Source of the DNA: Bacilli bacterium
Lineage (GTDB): Bacteria; Bacillota_I; Bacilli_A; RFN20; CAG-288
Direction of reading: 5' to 3'
DNA length: 64,000 bases
Assembly: GCA_022647725.1 (NCBI GenBank)
Contig: JALCLG010000001.1
Location: forward strand, 502,931 to 566,930
Of this stretch, positions 27,702-34,802 are shown piece by piece. The stretch's first letter is position 1; each line of letters opens with the position of its first letter. The notes under the pieces are model-generated. The model ran no database searches, was not told the origin of the DNA, and worked only from the letters and a program-made list of their open reading frames with translations. A program made the translations under genes and the position numbers.

Positions 27702-27983
27702 ATGGAATTCTGCAAGGCTATGGATTCGCTTCCGAAGATTGCGAAGATTCTGATTGCTATTTTCTTACCGATCATCTACATCATCTACCGTATCATCGCT
27801 GATGTCAGTGCCAATGCTACTAATCTTATCCTTTGGGATATTCTCTTCGGCATTTTCCCGATTCCTTTCATTTTCTGGATCATGAACCTCATCTACATCA
27901 TCTCCAAGGATCAGGTCTTCTCCTTTGCCGAATGGTTCGGCGGTGCCAAAGCTGCTGAAGCTAAGCCGGAAGAAAAGAAGTAA
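27702..27983 (+). CDS. small two-span membrane protein
   Basis: AAAGGAGG stands nine bases before the ATG. The 93-residue protein has a hydrophobic segment (AKILIAIFLPIIYIIYRIIA), a second (LILWDILFGIFPIPFIFWIM, continuing to about residue 70) and a charged Ala/Glu/Lys tail. No family is recognised. A strong terminator follows, so it is a single-gene transcript. Confidence 0.6.
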   Translation: MEFCKAMDSLPKIAKILIAIFLPIIYIIYRIIADVSANATNLILWDILFGIFPIPFIFWIMNLIYIISKDQVFSFAEWFGGAKAAEAKPEEKK

Positions 27984-28006
27984 ATTCTTTCTATCGACAT
28001 CCGGAG

Positions 28007-28045
28007 GGGCTGTTACAGAACTGAGGTTCTGTAACAGCCCTTTTT
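28007..28045 (+). terminator. strong terminator, 15-bp stem
   Basis: GGGCTGTTACAGAAC (28007-28021) and GTTCTGTAACAGCCC (28026-28040) pair perfectly with a TGAG loop and are followed by TTTTT. Confidence 0.9.
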
Positions 28046-28067
28046 GGGTGAGAGCTGACGGGATTTC

Positions 28068-28622
28068 TTGGAAAGGCGAAAGAATGAAAGCCTCGGTATC
28101 TCCCGTCCTACAATTGATGACTACCTTTCCTATTTTGAAGATGCGTTTCTTGTTGAGAAAGCCAAAAGGTGGGACATCAAAGGAAACAAAGAAATCGGAG
28201 CACCGGTAAAATACTACTTCAGCGACCTCGGACTAAGAAATGCCAAAATGGGTTTCCTGCCAAGTGACAAAGGAGCAATATTGGAAAATGCCATCTACAA
28301 TGAGCTGCTTCTCCGCGGGTATCAGGTTTCTGTCGGCAGCCTGGAAACGTTTTCCAGAGACAAAGCAGGTAAGGTGATCCGCAAGAATCTGGAAGTCGAC
28401 TTCATTGCCGTCAAAGGAACCAAGACAATCTATCTTCAGTCAGCCTATCAGATTGATAATCCCATGACCCTAGAACGTGAGAGGTCTGTCTTTGAAAAAA
28501 TCGATGACTCCTTCCGGAAAATCATCGTAGTTAACGAAAGAATCGGATTGAGGCCTGCCGGAAAAGGCATTGAGCTGATGGATGTTCTTTACCTCCTTGC
28601 CAATCCCAACAGCTTGGATTGA
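28068..28622 (+). pseudogene. C-terminal half of a DUF4143 AAA ATPase
   Basis: The frame starts abruptly at a TTG after a stop codon, just past a terminator. It matches only the DUF4143 half of ATPases that combine AAA_14 with DUF4143: GISRPTIDDYLSYFEDAFLV, KYYFSDLGLRNAKMGF, ENAIYNELLLRGY, then a nuclease-like VDFIAVKG. The nucleotide-binding half is missing. An intact relative lies at 29350-30696 on the other strand. The piece is probably the remnant of an older copy. Confidence 0.7.
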
Positions 28623-28679
28623 CGGAAAACCGCTGACATTCAGTATCATCTTAGAAAAATCTATCGGAGGCCATAGTTA

Positions 28680-29012
28680 ATGGTTAACGGAGACGTCAAC
28701 GACTTCTTAGACGGCATCGGTCGGCAGAACTCAACCTTGCTCTATCAAGGCTTCTGCTTTTTTCCAGGCCAATGACTTGCCGAACGGAAAACTTCATTTC
28801 ATAGGGATGCGTTGGAGAGCCCACACGGATGACCACATCGGAATCATCGATGAGGAGAACCCTGATGGAACGCTGAAGGACTGGTCTATTTTCTATCAGT
28901 ATGACGGGATGGATGTTGACGATTGTGTCAAGCATTTTCTAGAAGCGAAAATATTCGCAACAATACCAAATCCTTCTGGGAAGTCCAAGACAAGATGGAA
29001 TGGCTTGGCTAG
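28680..29012 (+). CDS. hypothetical protein hidden by two compensating frame changes
   Basis: CGGAGG lies before the ATG at 28680, which opens MVNGDVNDFLDGIGRQNSTL. The frame then closes, but dropping one T from the run near 28760 gives FFQANDLPNGKLHFIGMRWR, then DEENPDGTLKDWSIFYQY. Adding one C near 28955 gives FRNNTKSFWEVQDKMEWLG and a TAG stop at 29010-29012. The corrected protein has about 110 residues, rich in aromatic residues. No family is recognised. The clean continuation in both corrected frames argues for a real gene with sequence errors. Confidence 0.45.
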
Positions 29013-29156
29013 GCTGAAAAGTTAAATCATCAGTTGAACGTGAAGCAACATTTTCCGTAAATCGCCATGGGGGTTTCCCGCTGCCGGGCTTGGCCCGGAG
29101 ATGGATGGTGACGCAGATTGCGCCACCCCCTTATCCTGTTTCAGCAAAGCAACGGA

Positions 29157-29182
29157 AAAGAGGGCTTCTGAACCCTCTTTCT
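29157..29182 (+). terminator. terminator
   Basis: AAAGAGGG (29157-29164) pairs with CCCTCTTT (29173-29180), followed by CTTGCTT. The stretch 29013-29156 holds no gene I can support. Confidence 0.5.
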
Positions 29183-29265
29183 TGCTTAGGCCCTAGCTTT
29201 TCTTACCGAGGTTAGGACGAATGCGCCGTCGAGGAACTTGGATTCTGACGGTCGGTCTGGCTGGT

Positions 29266-29282
29266 GTTTCGTTTGGTGGAGC
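29266..29282. repeat. 17-bp direct repeat, distal copy, resembling the tRNA-Ala 3' end
   Basis: GTTTCGTTTGGTGGAGC occurs here and at 30958-30974. It contains GGTGGAGC, the complement of the tRNA-Ala 3' end including part of its CCA. It may be an old attachment site. Confidence 0.45.
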
Positions 29283-29349
29283 GAGCCATTCCATATCCGA
29301 ACCGTTTTCCGGCCAGAAAACCGACCAATAAACCGACCAAAAGAAAAAT

Positions 29350-30696
29350 TTAAATACCAGCGATGTCTATCGATATGGCTTTTTTTGACGTTTCCTTGTC
29401 TTTCAAAAGCTCCACCATGTAGATCGGAAGATACAAATATTCGTCATCCCGTTCTAGATTGAACGGCGAAAGGACGATGCCTTCTTTGAGTCCGGTTTGG
29501 GCCATCAAATTATTTAGAGCTTTGTGCTTTTTGTAGTCGGTGCCAGACTTAATCTCCAAGGGGAGAATCTCGCCGTCTTTCTCAATCAGGAAATCAACTT
29601 CTCCAACGCTCTTGCTCCGATAGTAATAAGGAACCACGGCGTTGGCGGATAGCTCCTCGGCGATGAAATTCTCAAAGAGCGAACCCAAATTGACTAATTG
29701 TGTCTCGTTTTTCTCAAGAATTTCTTCCCGCACAGCGAAAGGATAGCAAGACGTCAATAAGCCGACGTCTGACAGGAAAAGCTTAAAGCTGTTCTTCTCT
29801 TTGGAATTCACTAATGGGGCCTGGCAATCGGAGGCGATGAAGACCGGAATGGCCACCCCGGCATCCTTAAGCCAAAGGAAGCTGTTTTCATAACGGTCGA
29901 ACTTCAGCTCCTTATTCAAATAGGTGAAAATGAATTTTGGGTTGGCTTTATTGAGCTGAGAAGGAATGGCGTCATAGACCGAGATGATCTTCAGTTTCCT
30001 GTCGTTCGCTTCGTATTGGATGAAATCCGCCTTATAGTGGCTAACAATGGCTTTTTGTTCCTTATCCACTTCGTAGAGATCACGCTTGGTGATGAAGGCC
30101 TCCACCGCCGAGGGCATTCCGCCGGCGATGAGATAGTAATAGAAAACGCCGACCATCTTTTCGTGGACGATGGAATCCACCTTCTGCTCTTTCTCAAAGC
30201 AATCCCGAACATAATCCAGCGTCTCTTGTTTGACGCCGAGGGCCAAAGCGAATTCAAAAAGGCTCATCGGGTAAAGGCGCAAGATATCGACATAGCCCAC
30301 CGGCATCGAGGTAAGGCCTTTTAGCTCCACGCCAAGAAGCGACCCGCTGAGGGCATAACGATAGGTTCCCTCATCGACGAGAAATTTGATTTTGGTGATG
30401 ATCTCCGGATATTTCTGAATCTCATCAAAGAAAATGACGGATTTTTTGTCCTCAAGAGGCAAAGGCGACAGCAGTTTCAACAGGGGAACCAATTCGCGGT
30501 TGTCGTGAATGGCTTGGAGTTTCTCCAAAATGTCGGGCCGCTCAATGAAATTGATTTCAAAATAAGAAATATGATTCCGGCTTAACATTTCTCGGATGAT
30601 ATAGGTCTTCCCAACTTGGCGGGCACCATCAACGAGAAGAGCTTTCGCGCTATGGTCAATCCAGTCTTGAATCTTTCCTTCGATAAATCGGTACAT
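29350..30696 (-). CDS. DUF4143-family AAA ATPase
   Basis: The 448-residue protein starts MYRFIEGKIQDWIDHSAKAL, then LLVDGARQVGKTYII (Walker A-type GARQVGKT), VIFFDEIQKYPE (Walker B) and LSGSLLGVELKG, which define the AAA_14 half. The second half is DUF4143: NKANPKFIFTYLNKELKFDR, LFLSDVGLLTSCYPF, LFENFIAEELSANAVVPYYYR, then VDFLIEKDGEILPLEIKSG, a PD-(D/E)XK-like core. Such ATPases are abundant in gut bacteria and archaea; their function is not known. The gene stands alone. Repeated hairpins lie upstream, and 17-bp direct repeats flank it. Confidence 0.85.
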   Translation of the reverse strand: MYRFIEGKIQDWIDHSAKALLVDGARQVGKTYIIREMLSRNHISYFEINFIERPDILEKLQAIHDNRELVPLLKLLSPLPLEDKKSVIFFDEIQKYPEIITKIKFLVDEGTYRYALSGSLLGVELKGLTSMPVGYVDILRLYPMSLFEFALALGVKQETLDYVRDCFEKEQKVDSIVHEKMVGVFYYYLIAGGMPSAVEAFITKRDLYEVDKEQKAIVSHYKADFIQYEANDRKLKIISVYDAIPSQLNKANPKFIFTYLNKELKFDRYENSFLWLKDAGVAIPVFIASDCQAPLVNSKEKNSFKLFLSDVGLLTSCYPFAVREEILEKNETQLVNLGSLFENFIAEELSANAVVPYYYRSKSVGEVDFLIEKDGEILPLEIKSGTDYKKHKALNNLMAQTGLKEGIVLSPFNLERDDEYLYLPIYMVELLKDKETSKKAISIDIAGI

Positions 30697-30755
30697 ATGG
30701 TCTGCCTCCTACTTGCTTATAGTATACTCTTCCTCCTCTTTTAAAGCATATATTT

Positions 30756-30862
30756 CGGGGCATTTTGCCCCGTTTTATTAAATATTTTCGGGGCATTTTG
30801 CCCCGCTTTTCTAATAATGTTCAATTATCCGAACACTAAGAAACGGGCAATAATGCCCGTTT
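30756..30862. repeat. tandem CGGGGCA-TTT-TGCCCCG hairpins
   Basis: CGGGGCATTTTGCCCCG occurs at 30756-30772 and 30789-30805 in a 33-bp unit, each followed by T-rich DNA. A related hairpin, AAACGGGCA/TGCCCGTTT, lies at 30841-30862. They occupy the space between the DUF4143 gene and the tRNA-Ala region and may be terminators or REP-like units. The rest of 30697-31078 holds no convincing gene. Confidence 0.55.
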
Positions 30863-30957
30863 CTTTGGTTTACTTCAGATGGCAACGCCTTTTGTAGTCA
30901 TCGAAGTTTACTCGGAGTCCGACGCAATCTCCGACAAGGTAGATTGTGTTCGGATAG

Positions 30958-30974
30958 GTTTCGTTTGGTGGAGC
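30958..30974. repeat. 17-bp direct repeat, proximal copy, extended match to the tRNA-Ala 3' end
   Basis: This copy of GTTTCGTTTGGTGGAGC continues as TGAC, so TTGGTGGAGCTGAC matches the end of the tRNA-Ala gene (31107-31120) for 13-14 bases. The layout resembles a partial attachment site left by integration at the tRNA 3' end. Confidence 0.5.
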
Positions 30975-31078
30975 TGACAATCAACAAATACCAAAGACAA
31001 ATTACGGAAGAATAAGGGTTGGGACAGTACAGCAAAAAGGATAAAAGAAATCACTTTTTGTCAATAAAAACAAAAAAA

Positions 31079-31094
31079 GTCCTCTTTCGAGGAC
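31079..31094 (-). terminator. terminator of tRNA-Ala
   Basis: GTCCTC/GAGGAC forms a short stem with a TTTC loop. On the minus strand it is followed by seven T, directly downstream of tRNA-Ala. Confidence 0.75.
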
Positions 31095-31107
31095 GTTTTT
31101 TACAAAT

Positions 31108-31183
31108 TGGTGGAGCTGACGAGGATCGAACTCGCGACCTCCTCCATGCCATGGAGGCGCTCTCCCAGTTGAGCTACAGCCCC
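31108..31183 (-). tRNA. tRNA-Ala (anticodon GGC)
   Basis: On the minus strand the cloverleaf is complete: acceptor GGGGCTG/CAGCTCC, D arm with AACTGGGA, anticodon stem CCTCC/GGAGG with loop ATGGCAT (anticodon GGC), T arm with TTCGATC, and an encoded CCA. A good promoter lies upstream and a terminator downstream. Partial copies of its 3' end occur at 30958 and 29266. Confidence 0.95.
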
Positions 31184-31219
31184 AACTTGTTCCGCCTGAA
31201 ACTTTTTCAAGCGGGTTTT

Positions 31220-31248
31220 ATTGTACCCTACCAGCCTCAAATAGTCAA
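31220..31248 (-). promoter_or_regulatory. promoter of tRNA-Ala
   Basis: On the minus strand TTGACT (31243-31248), a 17-base spacer and TACAAT (31220-31225) precede the tRNA by 36 bases. Confidence 0.75.
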
Positions 31249-31271
31249 TAATCCTAAGTCGACTTTCGGTG

Positions 31272-31964
31272 TTAATCCTTGAAGACGTTCTCTAAGACAC
31301 CTTCATTGAATTCATCGCTGGCTTTGCTGTCTTCCTTGATGCCGGATTCCGCCCGGGCCAGCTCTTCCTTGAAGACCCAGGTCAGGACATCGATGGCCAA
31401 GTTCTCCACGCCATCGTTATTGACGATCAAGTCGGCATAGATGGAGCTGGGTTTGATGATCTCATCATACATCGGCTGAACGGTGGTGAAGTACTGGGTG
31501 ACGATGTTATCGAAGGTCCGGCCTCTCTCCTTCTTATCCCGGATCATACGGCGGAGGAACCGCCGCTCGGCACTGGCCGAGATGAAGACTCTTAAATCGC
31601 CGATATCCCGAAGCTTCTTATCGACGAGGGCCATGATGCCCTCGACGATGACGAGCTTCTTCGGGGTGACGACTTCGATTTTATCGCTGCGGGTATGGGC
31701 CACGAAGTCATAGACAGGCTTCTGGATGGTCTGATCGTTCTTCAGAGCAAAGACCTGATCCCGTAAGAGATGCCAGTCAAAGGCTTTGGGATGATCGTAG
31801 TTGACTTTCATCCGTTCCTCGAAGGGCATATCCTTCTGGTCGTTATAGTAATCATCCAGGGTGATCCGGGTGACGTTCTCTTCACCGATGTTCTTGATGA
31901 CGTTTTGGGTGACATAGGACTTACCGGAACTGCTGCCGCCTCCGACCAGGATGATTCTGGACAT
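31272..31964 (-). CDS. udk: uridine kinase
   Basis: The 230-residue protein is a P-loop NTPase of the phosphoribulokinase/uridine kinase family: VGGGSSSGKSYVTQNV (Walker A), ITLDDYYNDQKDMPFEERMK, NYDHPKAFDWHLL, VIVEGIMALVDKKLRDIGDL and RRMIRDKKERGRTFDN. It phosphorylates uridine and cytidine in pyrimidine salvage. The length is near the usual 205-215 with a C-terminal tail of about 20 residues. A TATAAT box lies just upstream on the minus strand (complement of about 31986-31991). It is a single gene upstream of tRNA-Ala on the same strand. Confidence 0.88.
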   Translation of the reverse strand: MSRIILVGGGSSSGKSYVTQNVIKNIGEENVTRITLDDYYNDQKDMPFEERMKVNYDHPKAFDWHLLRDQVFALKNDQTIQKPVYDFVAHTRSDKIEVVTPKKLVIVEGIMALVDKKLRDIGDLRVFISASAERRFLRRMIRDKKERGRTFDNIVTQYFTTVQPMYDEIIKPSSIYADLIVNNDGVENLAIDVLTWVFKEELARAESGIKEDSKASDEFNEGVLENVFKD

Positions 31965-32182
31965 GGTTTATTGCCTCACCGGTATCTATTATAGAGATTT
32001 CAATCAGGAATTTAAGCCTAAAAAGGAAAAAGAGAAAAAGAAAGGAACGGCCACGGCTGAAGAGAGCTTGACGAAGAAGGTTTTTCCTTCAAAAAAGCTG
32101 CTTGGGGAGTGCCCAAACAGCTCCCTCTTTCAAACAGCGAAACCCGGCCCACGGATTCCGCTGTTTTCTGAAGCCATTTGCT

Positions 32183-32217
32183 TTTATACTCGTGAGGAGT
32201 CTACTCGTGAGTATAAA
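32183..32217. repeat. hairpin with nested direct repeats
   Basis: TTTATACTC (32183-32191) and GAGTATAAA (32209-32217) can pair. TACTCGTGAG occurs twice inside, 15 bases apart (32187 and 32202). It lies in the 31965-32241 gap, which holds no gene I can support. It may be an operator or an attenuating structure. Confidence 0.4.
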
Positions 32218-32241
32218 GGCAATTCTTCTGACATAAGAAAA

Positions 32242-32267
32242 GCCCCGGCGAGAACTTCCGCCGGGGC
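32242..32267 (-). terminator. terminator of tRNA-Ser
   Basis: GCCCCGGCG (32242-32250) and CGCCGGGGC (32259-32267) form a strong stem followed by TTTTCTT on the minus strand. Confidence 0.85.
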
Positions 32268-32281
32268 TTACTGTTTTCGGA

Positions 32282-32369
32282 TGGCGGATAGATAGGGATT
32301 CGAACCCTAGAAGGATTGCTCCTTGCTGGTTTTCAAGACCAGTGCCATCGACCGCTCGGCCATCTATCC
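32282..32369 (-). tRNA. tRNA-Ser (anticodon TGA)
   Basis: The 88-base gene has acceptor GGATAGA/TCTATCC, anticodon stem CTGGT/ACCAG with loop CTTGAAA (anticodon TGA), the long variable arm of serine tRNAs (CAAGGAGCAATCCTT), T loop TTCGAAT and an encoded CCA. It follows tRNA-Val on the same strand with a terminator-like hairpin between them, so it probably depends on read-through from the tRNA-Val promoter. Confidence 0.95.
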
Positions 32370-32393
32370 AAGAGGTAACATCCCGCTAAAGAA

Positions 32394-32424
32394 AAAAGTC
32401 ATCTCAGTCTGGGGGATGACTTTT
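32394..32424 (-). terminator. hairpin between tRNA-Val and tRNA-Ser
   Basis: AAAAGTCATC and GATGACTTTT form a 10-bp stem, with further T after it on the minus strand. It may reduce transcription of tRNA-Ser or serve as a processing site. Confidence 0.6.
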
Positions 32425-32434
32425 CTTTGCTTAA

Positions 32435-32510
32435 TGGTGGGCGCTATAGGGTTCGAACCTATGACCTTCTGTACGTCAAACAGATGCTCTCCCAGCTGAG
32501 CTAAACGCCC
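32435..32510 (-). tRNA. tRNA-Val (anticodon GAC)
   Basis: The 76-base gene has acceptor GGGCGTT/AGCGCCC with normal mismatches, anticodon stem TCTGT/ACAGA with loop TTGACGT (anticodon GAC), T loop TTCGAAC and an encoded CCA. A consensus promoter lies just upstream. Confidence 0.95.
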
Positions 32511-32522
32511 AAAGCAAGAAGA

Positions 32523-32551
32523 ATTATAGTGTAAAGTCGGGTTTGTGTCAA
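32523..32551 (-). promoter_or_regulatory. consensus promoter of the tRNA-Val/tRNA-Ser transcript
   Basis: On the minus strand TTGACA (32546-32551), 17 bases and TATAAT (32523-32528) match the sigma-A consensus at all twelve positions. Confidence 0.9.
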
Positions 32552-32627
32552 TCATTTCATAGGAAAAAGACGGAAAGATTGCAAAGAAGATGGTCATTCT
32601 CAAAAGCGCGTGGTATAGTGGGACACG

Positions 32628-33038
32628 ATGACAAAGAAAATCAGCCGGAAAGAGCTCATCTTTTTAGGGCTGGACGGTCTCGTCCTTCTTTTCCTTATTA
32701 TTCTGTTGGGGTTAGGGAAGTACCAGGCCTGCCTCATCAGCGCCATCGGCTGCTTCTTTGCTTCCTTGATTCCGTTAACCTTCCGGTGGATGGGTCAACT
32801 TAAAATGGACTCAAAAGCCGTTGTTTTATTGCTTAATGGGCTTAGATTTGTTATCCTAGTCCTAGCCTGTCTTCTCCCCGGAGTTGTCTGGAATTATGTG
32901 GGAGATTTCCGAGCTGTTGTAAACGTTTTCTATATCTTTACAGGGGCTATTGATGCCTTCCTTGTCTATATAATAGTTGTTGTCAATACGCTGATTGAGG
33001 ATAGGAAGGCTGAAAAGAAGGATAAGAAATCGAAATGA
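32628..33038 (+). CDS. AtpI-like membrane protein heading the ATP synthase operon
   Basis: The 136-residue protein has four hydrophobic segments (LIFLGLDGLVLLFLIILLGL, then CLISAIGCFFASLIPLTF, LNGLRFVILVLACLLPGVVW and VFYIFTGAIDAFLVYIIVVV) and a very basic C-terminus. Size, topology and its place directly before atpB fit subunit I (AtpI), a c-ring assembly factor, but sequence motifs alone are not diagnostic. Its stop overlaps the atpB start. The ATG has no clear SD and lies nine bases after a TATAGT box (32614-32619), so the mRNA may be nearly leaderless. Confidence 0.6.
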   Translation: MTKKISRKELIFLGLDGLVLLFLIILLGLGKYQACLISAIGCFFASLIPLTFRWMGQLKMDSKAVVLLLNGLRFVILVLACLLPGVVWNYVGDFRAVVNVFYIFTGAIDAFLVYIIVVVNTLIEDRKAEKKDKKSK

Positions 33039-33829
33039 ACTTCGACAATCTGCTCAATACCGACTTACGGAAGATGTTCCCTCCGGAAGCCATTACCTCC
33101 TTCTTAGTGATGGCAATCATCATCGTCTTTTCCTTTGTCGTTTATGTCAAACAGAAGAAGTACGGTCCTTTGGATAAACCCAAAGGCATCGTCAATATCA
33201 CCGAAATGGCCATTGAGGCCATCGACAAGCAGGTCGATGAGAACATGGGCGTTGCTTACCGGGGAACCGGTTATTTCTTTGCCGTCCTAAGCGCCTATAT
33301 CTTCTTAGGTTTCTTCATCGGCATGATGGGACTGCCGAACTTCATCTATCTCGGTGAGGATTCCTTGCTGAACAGCAGCCATCTCTTTGCCGCTCTTCCC
33401 AATCCCTTCACCAACCTCGCCTTCCCGCTCAGCATCGGACTGATCATGTGGGTCCTGACCCAGCTGAACTATATCCATTATTCCAAGTGGGGTTATTTAC
33501 TTCAGTTCGTGGAGCCGATTCCGATTGTCGGAATCCTCACGATCTGGGCGCCGTTGGTCTCCATTTCTCTCCGTCTTTTCGGCAATGCCTTTGCCGGCTT
33601 CTGTCTGTCGACGATCGTCTACGTCGCTTTCTCCCAGATGTTCAACGGTTTCGGTTTGCTTCTAGCACCGGTGGTGATGCCCTTCTTCCATGCCTACTTC
33701 GATATCTTCTCCGGATTCATACAGGCACTGGTCTTTGTGACCCTGACGATGGTTAACATCTCTCAGCAGGGTCCGGATCAGGACGAGCAGCTGGCTGCTT
33801 TAAGCCTTAAGAATCAGGTGCAGCGCTAG
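33035..33829 (+). CDS. atpB: F-type ATP synthase subunit a
   Basis: The 264-residue membrane protein has about six membrane segments and the family core ISLRLFGNAFAGFCLSTIVY, holding the essential arginine, and FDIFSGFIQALVFVTLTMVN near the C-terminus. Subunit a forms the ion half-channels beside the c-ring. The start overlaps the upstream gene by four bases. It is followed by atpE after an AAAGGAGG site, in the usual order atpB-E-F-H-A-G-D-C. Confidence 0.93.
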   Translation: MNFDNLLNTDLRKMFPPEAITSFLVMAIIIVFSFVVYVKQKKYGPLDKPKGIVNITEMAIEAIDKQVDENMGVAYRGTGYFFAVLSAYIFLGFFIGMMGLPNFIYLGEDSLLNSSHLFAALPNPFTNLAFPLSIGLIMWVLTQLNYIHYSKWGYLLQFVEPIPIVGILTIWAPLVSISLRLFGNAFAGFCLSTIVYVAFSQMFNGFGLLLAPVVMPFFHAYFDIFSGFIQALVFVTLTMVNISQQGPDQDEQLAALSLKNQVQR

Positions 33830-33860
33830 AAGAGAGCTATTTATCTAAAGGAGGCTCATT

Positions 33861-34163
33861 ATGAATCAGGTTCTCGAAGTCGTGAAGACCTTAGCTGATA
33901 CGGTCGCTGACAACAAGTACACTGCTGAAGCGGCGATGTTTTTTGGTATCGGCATCATGCTCTTTGTTCAGGCCTTGGTCTCGTTAGGTGAGGCCTTTGT
34001 CTGCTGCAAAGGTGTCGAGGGTGTTGCCCGTAATCCGGAAGCCACCAGTAAGATCCGTCTGACGATGATCATCGGCTGCGCCATGGTCGAAACTTGCGCT
34101 ATTTACACGCTGGTCTTAGCCATCATCATGCTCTTCGTTCAGAATCCGGCTATTCTTGGCTAA
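33861..34163 (+). CDS. atpE: F-type ATP synthase subunit c, two-carboxylate type
   Basis: The 100-residue protein has two hydrophobic hairpin helices joined by the polar loop ARNPEATSK. The ion-binding glutamate is E77 in AMVETCAIY. Helix 1 carries a second carboxylate, E44, in SLGEAFVCCKG, exactly 33 residues before E77. This spacing equals E32/E65 in Fusobacterium nucleatum subunit c, which couples to Na+ with a two-carboxylate motif. T78 and Y82 also fit Na+-type sites. A long polar N-terminus (about 24 residues) is unusual. Na+ coupling is an inference. AAAGGAGG precedes the ATG. Confidence 0.92.
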   Translation: MNQVLEVVKTLADTVADNKYTAEAAMFFGIGIMLFVQALVSLGEAFVCCKGVEGVARNPEATSKIRLTMIIGCAMVETCAIYTLVLAIIMLFVQNPAILG

Positions 34164-34175
34164 TCCGAGGAGCGC

Positions 34176-34802
34176 ATGAAGAAGTTCAAAAGAATCCTCC
34201 TTCTTACCGCTTCGGCTTTGGTCTTAACGAGCTGTGATACCAGCTCGATCTCCTCGGGTATCTCGGAGTCCATCAAGAATGCCATTCCGAACCTCTGGAT
34301 ATCCCTAGCCCAGCTAGGTGCCTTTATCGTGACCGTCATCATCTTCTTCAAGTTTGCTTACAAACCGATTCGGACCAAGATGCAGGCCAGAGCGGATTAT
34401 GTCGACAAGAATGTCAAAGACAGCCAGATGTCTTTGATGGATGCCAAACGCACCCAGGATATTGCTGACAGCAATGTGAAGGCCAGCCGAGTCAAGGCTA
34501 ACCAGATCGTTGCCGATGCGGAGAAGGAAGCTCAGGTTCAGGCCGACAAGATCAAAGCTCAGGCCCAGGTCGATATCGACCGCAAGAGAGAGCTAGGCGA
34601 GAAGGAGATTGCCGATCAGAAAGCCTATCTGGACCGCAAGGCCCATAATGAGATCGTTTCGACTGCTTTGGATGCTTCCAAGGCCATCTTAGGCCGGGAA
34701 ATCAATGAAAAGGACAACGAAGTCCTGGTCAATCAATTCCTGGATCAGATGGAAAAGGATAATCCGGAGAACCAGCCGACCGGTGGAGATACGAAGAAAT
34801 GA
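34176..34802 (+). CDS. atpF: F-type ATP synthase subunit b with lipoprotein signal
   Basis: The 208-residue protein starts with a lipoprotein-type signal (MKKFKRILLLTASALVLTSC; lipobox LTSC, Cys20), followed by a short Ser-rich spacer, a second hydrophobic segment (LWISLAQLGAFIVTVIIFF) and a long charged helix (about 65-195) typical of the peripheral stalk. A lipobox on subunit b is known from mycoplasmas and is unusual elsewhere. GAGGAGC lies before the ATG. It overlaps atpH by four bases. Confidence 0.9.
   Translation: MKKFKRILLLTASALVLTSCDTSSISSGISESIKNAIPNLWISLAQLGAFIVTVIIFFKFAYKPIRTKMQARADYVDKNVKDSQMSLMDAKRTQDIADSNVKASRVKANQIVADAEKEAQVQADKIKAQAQVDIDRKRELGEKEIADQKAYLDRKAHNEIVSTALDASKAILGREINEKDNEVLVNQFLDQMEKDNPENQPTGGDTKK

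Noticed and set aside
29238-29462. Plus-strand frame containing the CFVWWS segment
   Set aside because: It crosses the end of the DUF4143 gene on the other strand and arises from the tRNA-like repeat; no SD.
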